Below, piece by piece: positions 1 to 10,729 of a DNA stretch of 64,000 nt; positions within the stretch are counted from its first letter, which is position 1; every line of letters starts with the position of its first letter. This stretch comes from Perca fluviatilis (lineage: Eukaryota > Chordata > Actinopteri > Perciformes > Percidae), in contig NC_053126.1 in the NCBI RefSeq assembly GCF_010015445.1, positions 17,780,669 through 17,844,668 of the forward strand, read 5' to 3'. The translations under genes and the position numbers were made by a program. The notes below the pieces were generated by a model. It saw only the letters and a list, made by a program, of their open reading frames with translations. It had not been told where the DNA came from and made no database searches.

Positions 1-2030
1 TTAACCCAATGAATCACTGAATATGTTGGAGGGAGTGTGTGCCACTGTGTCTCCTGATCTATTCTCATTAATACAAACTGACACATGTTTCAAACACAGT
101 TTTATTAATTCATCTCTGTAATGTTGACACGGAACTGGCGGAGTGATATTTTAAGTGATGAGCCTGGTGTGCTCATTTGGCTCTGGGTGTGCTGTCATGC
201 TGATTGGAGCACATTCTAAATGTCTAGTTGACCAATCAGATTGCCTGGTCGGATTTACTTGTGTAATTTTCTTTCAACCAACTAATCAATTCATTGAGTA
301 ATTAACATATACCTAGAGTAGTCTTATATTGGCAACATTTATATTGAATATTACATTTAAATCCTGCTATAGTTTTTGTATTCTTAGGTTTTAGCTGTTT
401 TGAGTGAACATGTTTTGGTCATGAGAATCTCATTTAAATTCTCATTCCACAAATATTGATTTCAAAGTACTCTTTTATTTTTATTTTTAATTTTTTTTCC
501 CCCACCAGAATAACTTTGATATACTTTAATAAAAGAATACATTGTGACCATAGATGGTGTATTGAAAAGCAGACCAGGAGTATCAGTATCAGTAATGTGC
601 ATGAGATACCACCAAAGCCCGTTTCGGAGCCAGAAAGCGAGATGTGTGTCTGGCCAGTGGGCTTCAAGTGTTCAGTAACAAAGGAGACTTAAATCCGTCT
701 GGCCTTAATGAAATTAATGAGACCAGCCATTTGAATAGAGAATAAAAAAACATAAAGAATCACTTGGAGATTTCCATCCTTGGCCTGTCAGCAGTCTGGC
801 TTCGTCGATGAATCAGATGGAGCACCTGCACACTCGGCCGTTTGTAAGTCTGGAACAGCGTGCCGCCTGTTTGATGTCACTTGAACGGTGATGAAATGGT
901 TGCTGCTACCACAAATGAAGTCTCCCTCAGTACACAGACCCAAGTACTTAGTCTCAAGGCAGACATTGTATGTGTTTTGGCCCTGGAAGGAGAAAAGCTG
1001 CCATCACACAGTTTAAGGTTTGCTTTATTAAACCTGGAGGCAAGCATGAAATGACTGCCTTCATCAAGTGATACTCTGAGCATCTAGAAGATGAAATGTG
1101 AGCTTAGCTTTTTAACCATAATATCAAAAAAATGATAGTTTTTATGCATGAAGGATTTCTGGTTAATAATTGATGTTATCATTGTATTGCTGTGAGGAGA
1201 AGGTCCACATGACTCCATGAGAATGTGAGTAAGTTATTGCCACAGCTCTGTCACACACAGTCTGCTAAAAATGTAATTATGGCTTCACTTAACGTAATTA
1301 TTTGGAACAATGGACCGTGTGGCCCAGCTATGCACAGGGTAATTGACATGCACAAGCAGCAGCATTCTGTTCATGACAATAAACCAATGGCAAAACGACT
1401 CATGTGAGCTGCTGTAGACTCTTATAAGTAAATCGCCATCCACTACTAGGTAACTTGTAGAATGTCAAATATATCTGCTGTTGTTTGCCAAGGAATTTCA
1501 TTTTCAAATAGAAAAGATAGCGCCCGTGGGAAAGTGTGCTTCATGAGTGGGCTCAGCTAACACATATCTGGATCTGGTGCAGAGATACGAAGACTCATCA
1601 ATTATTAAAACATGCCAAGAAAGATTTTTTTCTTTAACAATATCGCTGAGTTTCCAAAAGGAGTGGGTACAGGGAAGTTACGTTTATGTAGGCGCAGAAA
1701 GAGACACTCTTAATGGTTTCTTTTATACGGTTATAAGAAATGGATGGTGAGCACTGGGCAATAGCAAACTCAGTTAGTTTGTTTACAAGTGAAGGTTTGT
1801 TCAATTATTAACATAACTGCTATAAAAGGGTTGGGCATGGGCAGGTTAGAGTGAAACCCCTACCTACTGTTGTCCTACTGTACCACAATATCTCTTTGTT
1901 CAAGTCTTGATGGGGAATACTGCTGAATATAATTTGTGCTTGCAGATTTTATCTCCAGTAAGAAAGTATTAGGTTTAGGATTTCATTTATTTAAAATGGT
2001 GTGAGGTCCTTGTGCCATAAGGATCATAGT

Positions 2031-2080
<50 letters not shown>

Positions 2081-2451
2081 CTTTATTGAGGGAAATGTAG
2101 GCATCCATTAGCTTCTTCAACATTTACATTTTATTTTTACGTTATATGTCTTCGCTGCACATCCTCCACTCCCTACAGTGCCTGCTTATCAAAAGATATT
2201 GTGAATGCCTGCAGTATCCCAAAAATCCTAATTTGTGTCAACTGTATGAAAAAATATATTTTAAAAGAAGAAATACATAAAGATATACGTATTTTATATG
2301 GCTTAGTTTTATCAACGTGTTGGACATAATGCTTCAGATATTCATACCTGATCTTTCTAACCAGAATTTATTTTTTCCAGATTGTTATTCCAGATTACAT
2401 TTTTTTCCTCTAAATGATGTTTTGTTTTGTGTGTGTATTTTTGTTCTAAAG
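1..2451 (+). other. axin1 intron, 3' part, no exon recognised
   Basis: This stretch lies upstream of the first axin1 exon that I can recognise and ends at the acceptor ..ttctaaag before base 2452. I see no exon that continues the Axin reading frame. The middle region between the RGS domain and the beta-catenin site must therefore be encoded upstream of the window. The only clear structure is the GATA tract near 2031-2080 with an attached LINE-type tail. The short open frames here have no recognisable protein features. Confidence 0.6.
2030..2105 (-). repeat. GATA microsatellite with LINE-like 3' tail
   Basis: About twelve GATA units are followed directly by CTTTATTGAGGGAAATG. On the minus strand this reads as a short conserved tail ending in CAATAAAG and then a TATC array. 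That arrangement is the usual 3' end of teleost non-LTR retrotransposon copies, and the same GGGATCAATAAAG-like end occurs near 52790 and 61900. I read it as a tiny 5'-truncated insertion whose tail expanded into a microsatellite. The family is not assigned. Confidence 0.6.
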
Positions 2452-2993
2452 GAAGAGGAAGGTGATGAAGTCATGTCCACAGACACAGCATTATCCAGTC
2501 ACAGGTTACCCCCTGGTGCTTATTTGCAGAATTACAACTCGCATTACAACTCGCGCTATGCTGACAACACCTACAGCGGTCTTATTCTGAGAGATGCTCA
2601 TGAGGAGAATCCCGAGAGCATCCTGGACGACCACGTCCAGCGGGTCATGAAGACTCCCGGGTGCCAGTCACCAGGCACAGGCCGTCACTCTCCCAAGTCA
2701 CGCTCACCAGACGCTGTCCTAGGGGGCAAAGGGACAGGACTTGGAACGGCGCATGTTAAATATTCATCCAGGCACGGTCTCAAGGGAGACCCCAGCCACC
2801 TGTACCACCACAAACATGCGCACCACATCCACCACGCAGGCGTCGGCAAGCCCAAAGAGCAGGCAGAAGCTGAGGCTGCTGTTCGTGTACACGGCAGCTT
2901 TCCATGGAGCACAGAGACAAGTCCTCATGGATCAAAGTCTCGCACCTACGCAGATGGCATGGGATCCAACCCCATGGAGCATACAGGGTATAG
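2452..2993 (+). CDS. axin1: axin1 exon with beta-catenin-binding helix
   Basis: The acceptor is ttctaaag and the exon begins in phase 0 with an acidic EEEGDE run. The donor is AG|GTACGTA, leaving two bases (AG) of a Ser codon. It encodes residues 1-180 of the visible fragment: [11 protein letters not shown] leading into the beta-catenin-binding helix, the TPGCQSPG turn, an SPKSRSPD Ser/Pro segment and a His-rich block ([13 protein letters not shown]). The reading frame runs on past the donor into the intron, so an unspliced reading would give a false C-terminus. Confidence 0.93.
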
Positions 2994-5900
2994 GTACGTA
3001 CCAAACTCAAGCATTAGTTTCCTCTTTCTCAATAATGCACTGTTAACGCTTTTGTGATTTAGAATTGAGGCACTTGTTAATTTTCTGGCGACTGGTCCAG
3101 GGATAGGTATGTTGTTTGATTAGTCAAGATGGATTAGGACATTTTTTTGTTTCTTTTAGATAAAGTTAGTAGCTTTCATTTAAAGAGTCCTCTTTTGGTT
3201 AGGCCTTCCCTTTCTCCTCTCCGAAGTTTGCCTCTTCATTTGTGTTTGTACATTAAGTTCCTTGTCAATAAATAACTTTATTTTACCATTTCCAACTGCA
3301 TTTATGTTGCTTTTCCCTTCCCCCTAGCCAGCTGACTCGTAACATGCATCTGAAATGCTTTTTGCTTACCAGTTGTTTTCTTGAATTATTCAGTAGCAAA
3401 GGTGGCACACAGTTTAAAAGGGCGTTCAAGAAAGGTGAGGAATTGCGGCCTCATGACATGCCAGCGCCTGCAGAGGAGATGGAGAAAAACCAGAAGATCC
3501 TATTGTGGCTGATGGAAGGACAGAAAGAAATGGTTCAACATAAGAGGAGCCCATATGGGTCAGTGAGGACAGTTAACTTAGTGCAAGCATTTTTTGTTAA
3601 GAGTTGTTAAGAGTAAGCAGCACGGACTAACAATGGACAACGAGGAAAAGAGGCACTTTCTTTGAATACTCTAATACGCTTTGTTTCGTTTGACTGTTGA
3701 TATTCAAAAATTCATGACTTTACATTTCAGGAGTACCACCGTGTCCAAGAGGACCACAGGTCATGAGGCCCAACTGCGGAACAACATGCAGCCGTCTCAC
3801 CCTTTCATCCAGGATCCCACCATGCCCCCAAATCCAGCTCCCAGCCCCCTCATCCAGCTGGAGGAGGTGCGCCGACGGCTTGAGGAGGAGAAGATCAAGT
3901 CTGGAACTGTACAACTTAAGCAAAGGTAACTGGACGGACATGTCCCATTACCACAGTTATCTGCCCACTGAATCAGTGCAGTTTTTTAACAAAATCTATT
4001 TAACTTGATCTTTTTTCTTTAGTCAAAATGAAACCCTTTTGTTCTCTAGCCTGTGTGCTCCTTACGGCGAATGTGTGTCTAACTACTGGGGTTGTTCGGT
4101 CCCTCAGGTATGTGATGGAGGTAATCCAGAGGGGTCGCACTGCAGTCAGGCCTGCACTGTTCCCTCCGCTCAGCGTGGTGCCCGCCGTCTCTGACATCGA
4201 GCTCTCCCAGCCCGAGTATGTCCACCGTGTCCTACTAGTAACTTTACCCACTAGCTCCAAATTCCCCATAAGTCACGGCAACCCACTTCACTTCCCATTC
4301 TCATTACTGGTAGTTTAGTTACAGAGGACTGGGTTTTTTGTAGAGCTACTGAAAGAAACCTTTAGAAATCAGTAATGAGCAATCCCTTTCCCTAATTCCC
4401 TCCTGTGTCATTATGCAGTGTCCCACACTCTATGCTTGAGTTTGTTTTAATGTGGTATCTTGTCTAGTTTTTCCTTTGTGGCAAGTCTTATTCTGCCTCT
4501 ATCACTGCCACAAGAAAATTTTAAAACATTATGAGTAGTGCTGTCAAACGATTCAAATATTTAATCGCGATTAATCGCATTAATGTCATAGTTAACTCGC
4601 AATTAATCGCAAATTTTTATCTATTCTAAATGTCCTTGATTTCTTTTTGTCCCATTTCTTTTTTTCTCATTTTAATGCTCTTATCAACATGAAAAAGTGG
4701 ATCGGCTTGCTTTGTGCTTTTATCGCCTGGCTTTGACGAGGGGGCGGAGAATTCGCATCAGCTGTGTGCTCGGCCATCAGCTGTGTGCTTGGCCATAAGT
4801 GGTATTTCAGACTGGACGTGCTGCGATGATAGCTCAGTTCGACAAAACACACAGATTACTTTGGTCTTGTCAAAGGAACCATTTGGGAACTTTTTAAAAG
4901 TAAACTTTCCATTCAGAATCTTATTGGCAGCCATTTCAGCATCTCGCGCTCGCCATCCACTCAAAATGTAACGAGAACCTACTAGTCTTTGGCCGGCTCG
5001 CAAGCCCAAACAAGTGTGTGCGGCGTGCCTGTTGTTTTGTTTCCGATCTAGCTAGATCCGGTGTGGTGTTGTTGTTGCAACAGCATGTGAAAAAAACTAC
5101 AAAGTTTGCTAGGCCAAAAAGAACGTTGATCTCATGATAAAAAAATGTACGCCATTAAAATGGGTTTGTGTTAACGCCGTTAATAACATGTTTAACTGAC
5201 AGCACTAGTTGAGATCTATAAACGATCTGACGGAAAACAATAATTGTGAAATATAAAGTCTACTTGTGCTATATTTGGGGGTTAAATAAAACAACAGGAC
5301 GTCATACAAATCAAGCCTATGGATTCACCTGAACCTGACCCTACGCTGTGACAAGACTGTGTGAATCAAACATTGAGTTGTTAGAATTTACTAGTTTAGT
5401 GGCTGGCTAGTTTGCACCAACCACGGTGCAGAGAGGGAGAGGGAGAGAGGTCTACGCTCTTTAAATTAAGTTTTACAGTAAAGGACATTATTTTATTAGT
5501 TAATTTTGTAATGTGTAGCTATATGCAGATCTTTTAAAAGAAATGTTTATGTTGAAATAAATATACCTACACAAGTATCATCATTTTGGGCCAATTTTGA
5601 CAGCCCAATCAGGATCTACTTTAGTTAATTTGTGTACCTTTTACCTGTACGTCCTGTTGAAACAGTGCTTGTCATTTCCCTTGTTTATTATGTTATTGTT
5701 GTTTTCTATTCATACAAGCTATCCTTAGAGAGCGTCAGTGTTGTTTCCTCCAGAACTAATTATTGAAAAACGCTGTTCTGCATGTGATCCAGAAAACAAG
5801 AGGATGTTGGCCCATAGTTTCTCTTGTCACTCAGTACCTGTAATTGCACATATTGATTAGTGTTCGGCCTTGAAGATGCAAAGTATGGACTGACCTCAGT

Positions 5901-7573
5901 TGATCTTAAGTTCCTCATTCCCTTTAAGGTTATGTAAAGACCTTTCACAAAGTGCAGGACTTATGTCACTAGAGACATCTGCTTGTTAATGTCAGGAAAT
6001 TATTATTTATTAAAGTTCAGAATCATGACCCATTTTAAACAACACAATTTACAAGCTATAGGGTCCCTTTTTAGATGTGAAAAATAGTCAACATAACTTT
6101 GAAGTTTGGACTTTAATAATGGAAATTTTCGAAACAATTTTCTGTCTTTTCCACTTGCAGACACAAAGCCACTAAAAAGCAGCCATGTGAAAACATTACT
6201 GTGGCGTATTACTTCTGTGAGGAGCTGATACCGTACAGGACGTCTGTCAAAGGGAGGGTCGTCACTCTGCGCCAGTTCACAGAACTGCTAACAAAGAAAG
6301 GAAATTACAGGTGAGATGTATGGTGCTGTTTGGTGTCTATGGTCATAATTTGAGAGATGTATCACGACTAAAATTAGAATAGAATTTATCTTTTAATAAT
6401 CAGCAAGCAGGATTGCATTACAATTGTATTGTCTGTAACAAAACTTGCTTTGAGACTGCAAAATAGTCCTTTAACTTTATCAGAGCTATAGTTGTCTGGG
6501 GGATATATGGGAATAAATATAATTTGAGTAGTATGATTAAAGGTCAGAATTTTCACTGGTGATTTTTACTAAAGAGATCGGCTGTAACACATTTGTGATC
6601 ATCTTTGATTAGATGCAAATTCATTTCAGGCCCTACTTCTTCATCCCTGATATCATTCTTGACAAATGATAGGGGCACAGTCAGTTATAGCATGATGCAC
6701 TGATTAAAAACAATATACTTATTGAAGTGAATCCAATATCTTTAAACTTGAACGTCTCAATCTTGAGTATCGTCACCTTCCTAAAATAATGGCCTAAGTC
6801 ATTTTTCAGGTTTTTCAGAAAACAAAAAAAAACTGAACCAAATACTGAATATATATTTATTAATAATTTCACTCAAAAATGTTATAACAATAGATGACTA
6901 TTGACATACTAATAACAATGTCAGTCAATTATGCAACATAAGCGGAATAAATGCCTTTGTTACTTGGGCAATTTTAAACCTTCAACTCTGTCAACAATCA
7001 GTGTGTTTAAGTGCAGAGAAACCTCATCACTTACCAATTGGGAACGAGCCCTGAATCATGGAAATAACTTCAGTGATGGAGTGGTAGACTTTTGTTCTTC
7101 TTGAAGCAGCTGCCATTTTGAAAATAATGTAAAATTGCCTAAGTCACATTGTCTTTTGACTTTGGCAAAATAAAACGGCCTAAGTCACACTCTTGACATA
7201 GGCCATTATACTAAAGGTGTAGAATCACATAACCTGTTCAACTGAGGATGTAGGCAATTTTACCAGAGGTGGCCAGCAACATGAGGAGATGATTTAGGCA
7301 AGAAAATCATTTTTGTCAAAAAATGACGTAGGCCATTATTTTAGGAAGGTGACCGTATATAACACTGCTGGGCGCAATGTACAAACGTAAGTAAAGGTCA
7401 CAGCGTTTAACCTGGAGAAGTTAATGTTGTTCCTCACCTTTTTTAGGTACTATTTCAAGAAGGTAAGCGACGAGTTTGACTGTGGGGTGGTGTTTGAAGA
7501 GGTACGTGAAGATGACGCTATCTTGCCTATCTTTGAGGAGAAGATTATCGGGAAAGTCGAAAAAATTGATTGA
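2452..7573 (+). CDS. axin1: Axin-1, C-terminal six coding exons (gene truncated by window start)
   Basis: Axin is the cytoplasmic scaffold of the beta-catenin destruction complex, binding APC, GSK3, CK1 and beta-catenin. Joining 2452-2993, 3397-3558, 3731-3925, 4108-4215, 6161-6310 and 7447-7573 gives 427 residues in one frame with matching phases at every junction. Visible parts: the beta-catenin-binding helix [19 protein letters not shown] (52-70), a His-rich stretch (118-128), the [14 protein letters not shown] segment followed by an RRRLEEE helix, PAVSDIELS, and a complete DIX polymerisation domain (about 347-427) ending in KVEKID. The segments around RVMKTPG, DPTMPP and [10 protein letters not shown] fit Axin1 rather than Axin2. 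The N-terminal tankyrase/APC (RGS) and GSK3 regions are upstream of the window. The terminal KVE motif corresponds to the known Axin1 SUMO site. Confidence 0.95.
3397..3558 (+). CDS. axin1: axin1 exon with NAGNAG acceptor
   Basis: The exon supplies residues 181-234: [13 protein letters not shown], then [20 protein letters not shown], which matches the EKNQKIMQWIIEGEKE block of Axin1. The acceptor is a tandem CAGTAG. Splicing at the second AG (start 3397) adds one Ser; splicing at the first (start 3394) adds two. Both keep the frame. The donor is GG|GTCAGT, phase 2. Confidence 0.88.
3731..3925 (+). CDS. axin1: axin1 exon with DPTMPP motif
   Basis: The acceptor is tacatttcag and the donor AG|GTAACT, phase 2 at both ends. 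Residues 236-299 contain [16 protein letters not shown], followed by [16 protein letters not shown], the Axin1-type proline segment and charged helix. In Axin2 the corresponding helix is different (LEEACRRL), which supports the axin1 assignment. Confidence 0.92.
4108..4215 (+). CDS. axin1: axin1 exon before DIX domain
   Basis: The acceptor is tccctcag and the donor GA|GTATGT. Residues 301-335 read [20 protein letters not shown] then [15 protein letters not shown], the conserved Axin1 linker immediately N-terminal to the DIX domain. The frame stays open past the donor for about 100 bases, but that readthrough is intron. Confidence 0.9.
4536..5207. mobile_element. hAT-type non-autonomous element in axin1 intron
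   Basis: The block is bounded by inverted copies of TAGTGCTGTCA (4536-4546 and 5197-5207). It has subterminal AT-rich palindromic TTAATCGCGATTAATCGC sequence on the left and TTAACGCCGTTAAT on the right. This TAGTGCTGTCA family with an internal TTAATCG motif is common in teleost genomes as a hAT-like MITE. It has no transposase. A 19-bp tandem duplication (catcagctgtgtgct...) sits near 4756-4793. I could not identify a clean 8-bp target duplication. Confidence 0.6.
6161..6310 (+). CDS. axin1: axin1 exon, first half of DIX domain
   Basis: The acceptor is ccacttgcag and the donor AG|GTGAGA, phase 2 at both ends. Residues 337-385 include [33 protein letters not shown], the start of the DIX (DAX) domain, which polymerises head-to-tail and binds Dishevelled. 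Confidence 0.95.
6772..7353. mobile_element. MITE with ~35-bp terminal inverted repeats in axin1 intron
   Basis: The left end reads GTCACCTTCCTAAAATAATG then GCCTAAGTCATTTTT. The right end (about 7319-7353) is its reverse complement with few changes. The interior repeats the motif 'GGCCTAAGTCA' and 'ATAGGCCATTA' several times in both orientations, so the element is palindromic at more than one scale. It has no coding capacity. Class II origin is inferred from the inverted ends; no superfamily is assigned. Confidence 0.65.
7447..7573 (+). CDS. axin1: axin1 last coding exon, end of DIX domain
   Basis: The acceptor is cctttttttag. Residues 387-427 read [41 protein letters not shown], then the TGA at 7571-7573. 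This is the conserved end of Axin DIX domains. The final GKVEKID is the family C-terminus, so the coding end is secure. Confidence 0.95.
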
Positions 7574-10075
7574 AGGTCATGTTGAAGAGGAAGGAGTCCA
7601 AAAGGGGCATCGTGTGATGGACTGAGGAGCGATTGGATGGTGAAGTGGAAGTGTTTTAGGATTGAGACCGGTGGAGCGCAGAAGAAAGTGATACAGTAGA
7701 AGTGGATCTAAAGTTGAAGAGCAAAGCAGTGTTCACAGAGGACCACTTGTGACTTTTGAGGCTCGGTAGCACCACTGCAGTGACATTGGACTAGAAGGAA
7801 AAAAAAAGACCTCATTCACTTCTTTGAAGTGTAAGGTAGTATGGTTAAGTTTATTAGATAAATGCAGCTAAAAGTGCTACTAAAGCTTAATATTTTTGAT
7901 ATGATGTATCAGAGGATGTCCTTTCTAAAGTAACCACACTTGTCATTTTTATGTATTGATACCAGATGTGTACAGTTTGTGTTAAAATATAACTAAATTT
8001 TATACATATTTAAGTATTTAAAATGCTCATTTTCAATCAATTTCCGCCCCTGTTGAAGACGATCAAAATCCTTTTTTAGTTTTTTTTCCATTGTACGAGC
8101 CCTCTGGACTCTGTTTGTGCTCTTCTTTGTGCGTTTAACACTTCACTTACCAGTACTTTATTTTGTGGCATTCAGTCAGGCTGCACTTTCATTGTATTAT
8201 ATACCACTGACTATGTCTCACTGTAGGCTGCAACATGAATTTCTATGAGTGACCAGATCAATGGAAACCCTGTTCAGTGTGCTGCAATCCAGCACAACAG
8301 CCCAATGTTTTAGAAAAGTACTAAGAAGATAATGGCCATTGTTGACACTGCTGGAGAGAAGTTATGGCCTTTTTTTAGGCTCAAACTTTGTGGTGGTGTT
8401 GTAATATTGATATAAGAAACACAAAGTTATTTATTATAGGGCTGTTTTATTGGGTTGCATTACTGCATGTTGTACAGGGAGTTTTATTTTTCTGGTAATT
8501 TGGTGTATACTGCATGTAAATGTAGCCGCTGGCTGTGTTTATGTCTTCTGCTGCATTGTTTTTACTCAACCCAGTTGAAGTTTTAAGAAGATGCCTGACA
8601 AAATAACACAGTAGATGCAATAATACTGTAAAAAAAAAAGAAGAAAAAAGATACGATTGGAAAGCTAAGGTGAATATCTATGCAAGTTGGTTCCCCAAAT
8701 CCAAAAACTACATTGGGCATTAATATTAATTAACACAGTAAATAACTTTGAAAAATGTTTAGAGCAATTAGAAACAGTCAGGCTATTAAAAGCGTTTGTT
8801 AAGATGGTACTTAAGTCAATTCATCAGGCTGAAATTTCAGTTGGGTAGAGGCTAACAAGCTTTTCTTTTTTACCATTCTGATGATGAATTCTGATTGTGG
8901 ATGAGTAATTCGACCTTTATGAACATTTGGAAAACAGTTATTCTTGGAGGCCAGTTGGCGGATTTTCTTTTTAATTATTTTAGTTTAACACTGAATGACA
9001 TGGTTTGGGGTTCAGTTTCTAAAGTCAAGTACTGCCTTCAGCTTTCGAGGTTGTTTTTCATGAAACAGAAGTGTTCCCATCTGTAGACTTGCACATTCAG
9101 GGTCAAGCCTGCAGTGCAGAGGCTCCTTGGACCTGTTCAACGGAGATCGTATCACAGCATTTGAATGAGAAGGCCAGCGAATGTCATTAGGATACTATCA
9201 AATGTTGATAATTTTTGTGCAATGAAGGTCACATAAAGGCATGTTTAAGTGCTCTACCATTTGACAGACTGTGGAGAGGCAGGCTAACAGACACTGAAAT
9301 GTTGCGTTTACTTTTAAGTTATTTTTTTTCTCCAGCTTCGAGGTTCGTACTTGTTCCTTTCTGTGAACCCCAAGACTTACAGTACCATCTCAAACTTGTA
9401 ATCTCTTCTTAGTTGATCTATCAGTTAGGAAGGGGCTGCTCTCTAATCTGTAGCCTTCTCTAGCTTACCACAGCTACATCTTGTGCCTGGCAGGAATTAA
9501 TTGTTTAGTGCAAATGATCTACTTTTGATAGATCACGTTACGCCAAAGAGAAAACAAAGTAGATGGTAGGTACTAGGCATGCTCTTGATATTCCCCTTCG
9601 TTTTGTGACAGCACTTATTATCCGGTATCCTTGTTATTAATTCTTTTATATTAAAACATTGAAGCTCTTGTATGGAAGACCAGAATGTTCTTTGCAATAG
9701 ACACGGTGTGTATGATTGCAGTTTTCTGATGTGTCTTGTCATGAACATCAGCTTTGAAAGCAGCACATTCATATGGAACACTTCATGAAGTTTGCAGGAC
9801 ATTTAGACCTTTTATTATTATTGCAACACAGAAATGCCAATTTGTGTTTCCTGTCCCCTCTGTTTGGCAGTGTGAATGAAATCTTTGCACTGGAATAGCA
9901 CAAACTAGGATGAAACCACTAGTCATGCTGGGGAAGCATCACAACATTAAGATTCAAGGCCACTAGGTTGTTGTTCTTTTCTGTACCTCTCCATTGTGCT
10001 GAAGTCCATGTTTTTATATATATATATATATATATATATAATTGTAATATAATAAAAGCCCTTTTGTTATGAAAT
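7574..10075 (+). other. probable axin1 3' UTR
   Basis: There is no further open frame of interest after the stop. The first AATAAA in a plausible setting is at 10051-10056, just after a TA tract. Further AATAAA signals lie near 10428, at 10697-10702 and at 10710-10715. I infer a long 3' UTR ending near 10.07 kb, or as far as about 10.73 kb. A shorter UTR using a non-canonical signal cannot be excluded without transcript data. Confidence 0.45.
10016..10040. repeat. TA microsatellite
   Basis: An uninterrupted run of about twelve TA dinucleotides lies just upstream of the AATAAA at 10051 in the presumed axin1 3' UTR. Confidence 0.8.
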
Positions 10076-10729
10076 AATAGGCACAAGGGCAAGTGGACCT
10101 TGAAACCAGAGTGCTGTATTGTTTGTGTCGTTGCATAGAAACCCAGTGTAAGGAAGATCTCCTTTTTTGAAATGCTGTTTGCCTTTTTTTTTTTATTTAT
10201 AACTTAAATCAGTTTAACTTCCAATATATTTACTGCATTTGCCTCTAATGGTCCTTTTGTCTGTTAAATTATACATGTTTGAGTACATGATCAAGTTAAA
10301 TACTATAAGTATTATCTTGATTTCCATCGTTTATTTCTTTTGAAATATAAAGTATGAAATATGTTATGCTTCTTACCGTGAAAGCCCTTAAAGTAAACTT
10401 CCCTAATTAAAGATCAGTGAAATGTATATAATAAACATCTCAGTGCCTTTATTACTATGCTAATGATGTCTGTGTGATCTTTAGACAAATGTGGGGACAT
10501 AAATACCAGGGATTAGCTTTATATTTTTGTTAAGACTTTTATTTTATTTTGTCTCACTTGTTTAATGTGTTTCACTGTTCCACCTTTTCTATGTAAATAT
10601 GTACAACTTAAATGTGTCATCAACCAGCAGCCCAGTCAGCACATCCAGTGTTTCTTTTCACTAACTAGCATGGTTACTATTTAAAGGTACCTGGACAATA
10701 AATACATGCAATAAACCAGCGCTTGAGTT

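Noticed and set aside
2317..2451. Upstream extension of the axin1 open frame with its own Met
   Set aside because: A good splice acceptor (ttctaaag) precedes base 2452, and the Axin similarity begins right after it; the upstream codons are intron.
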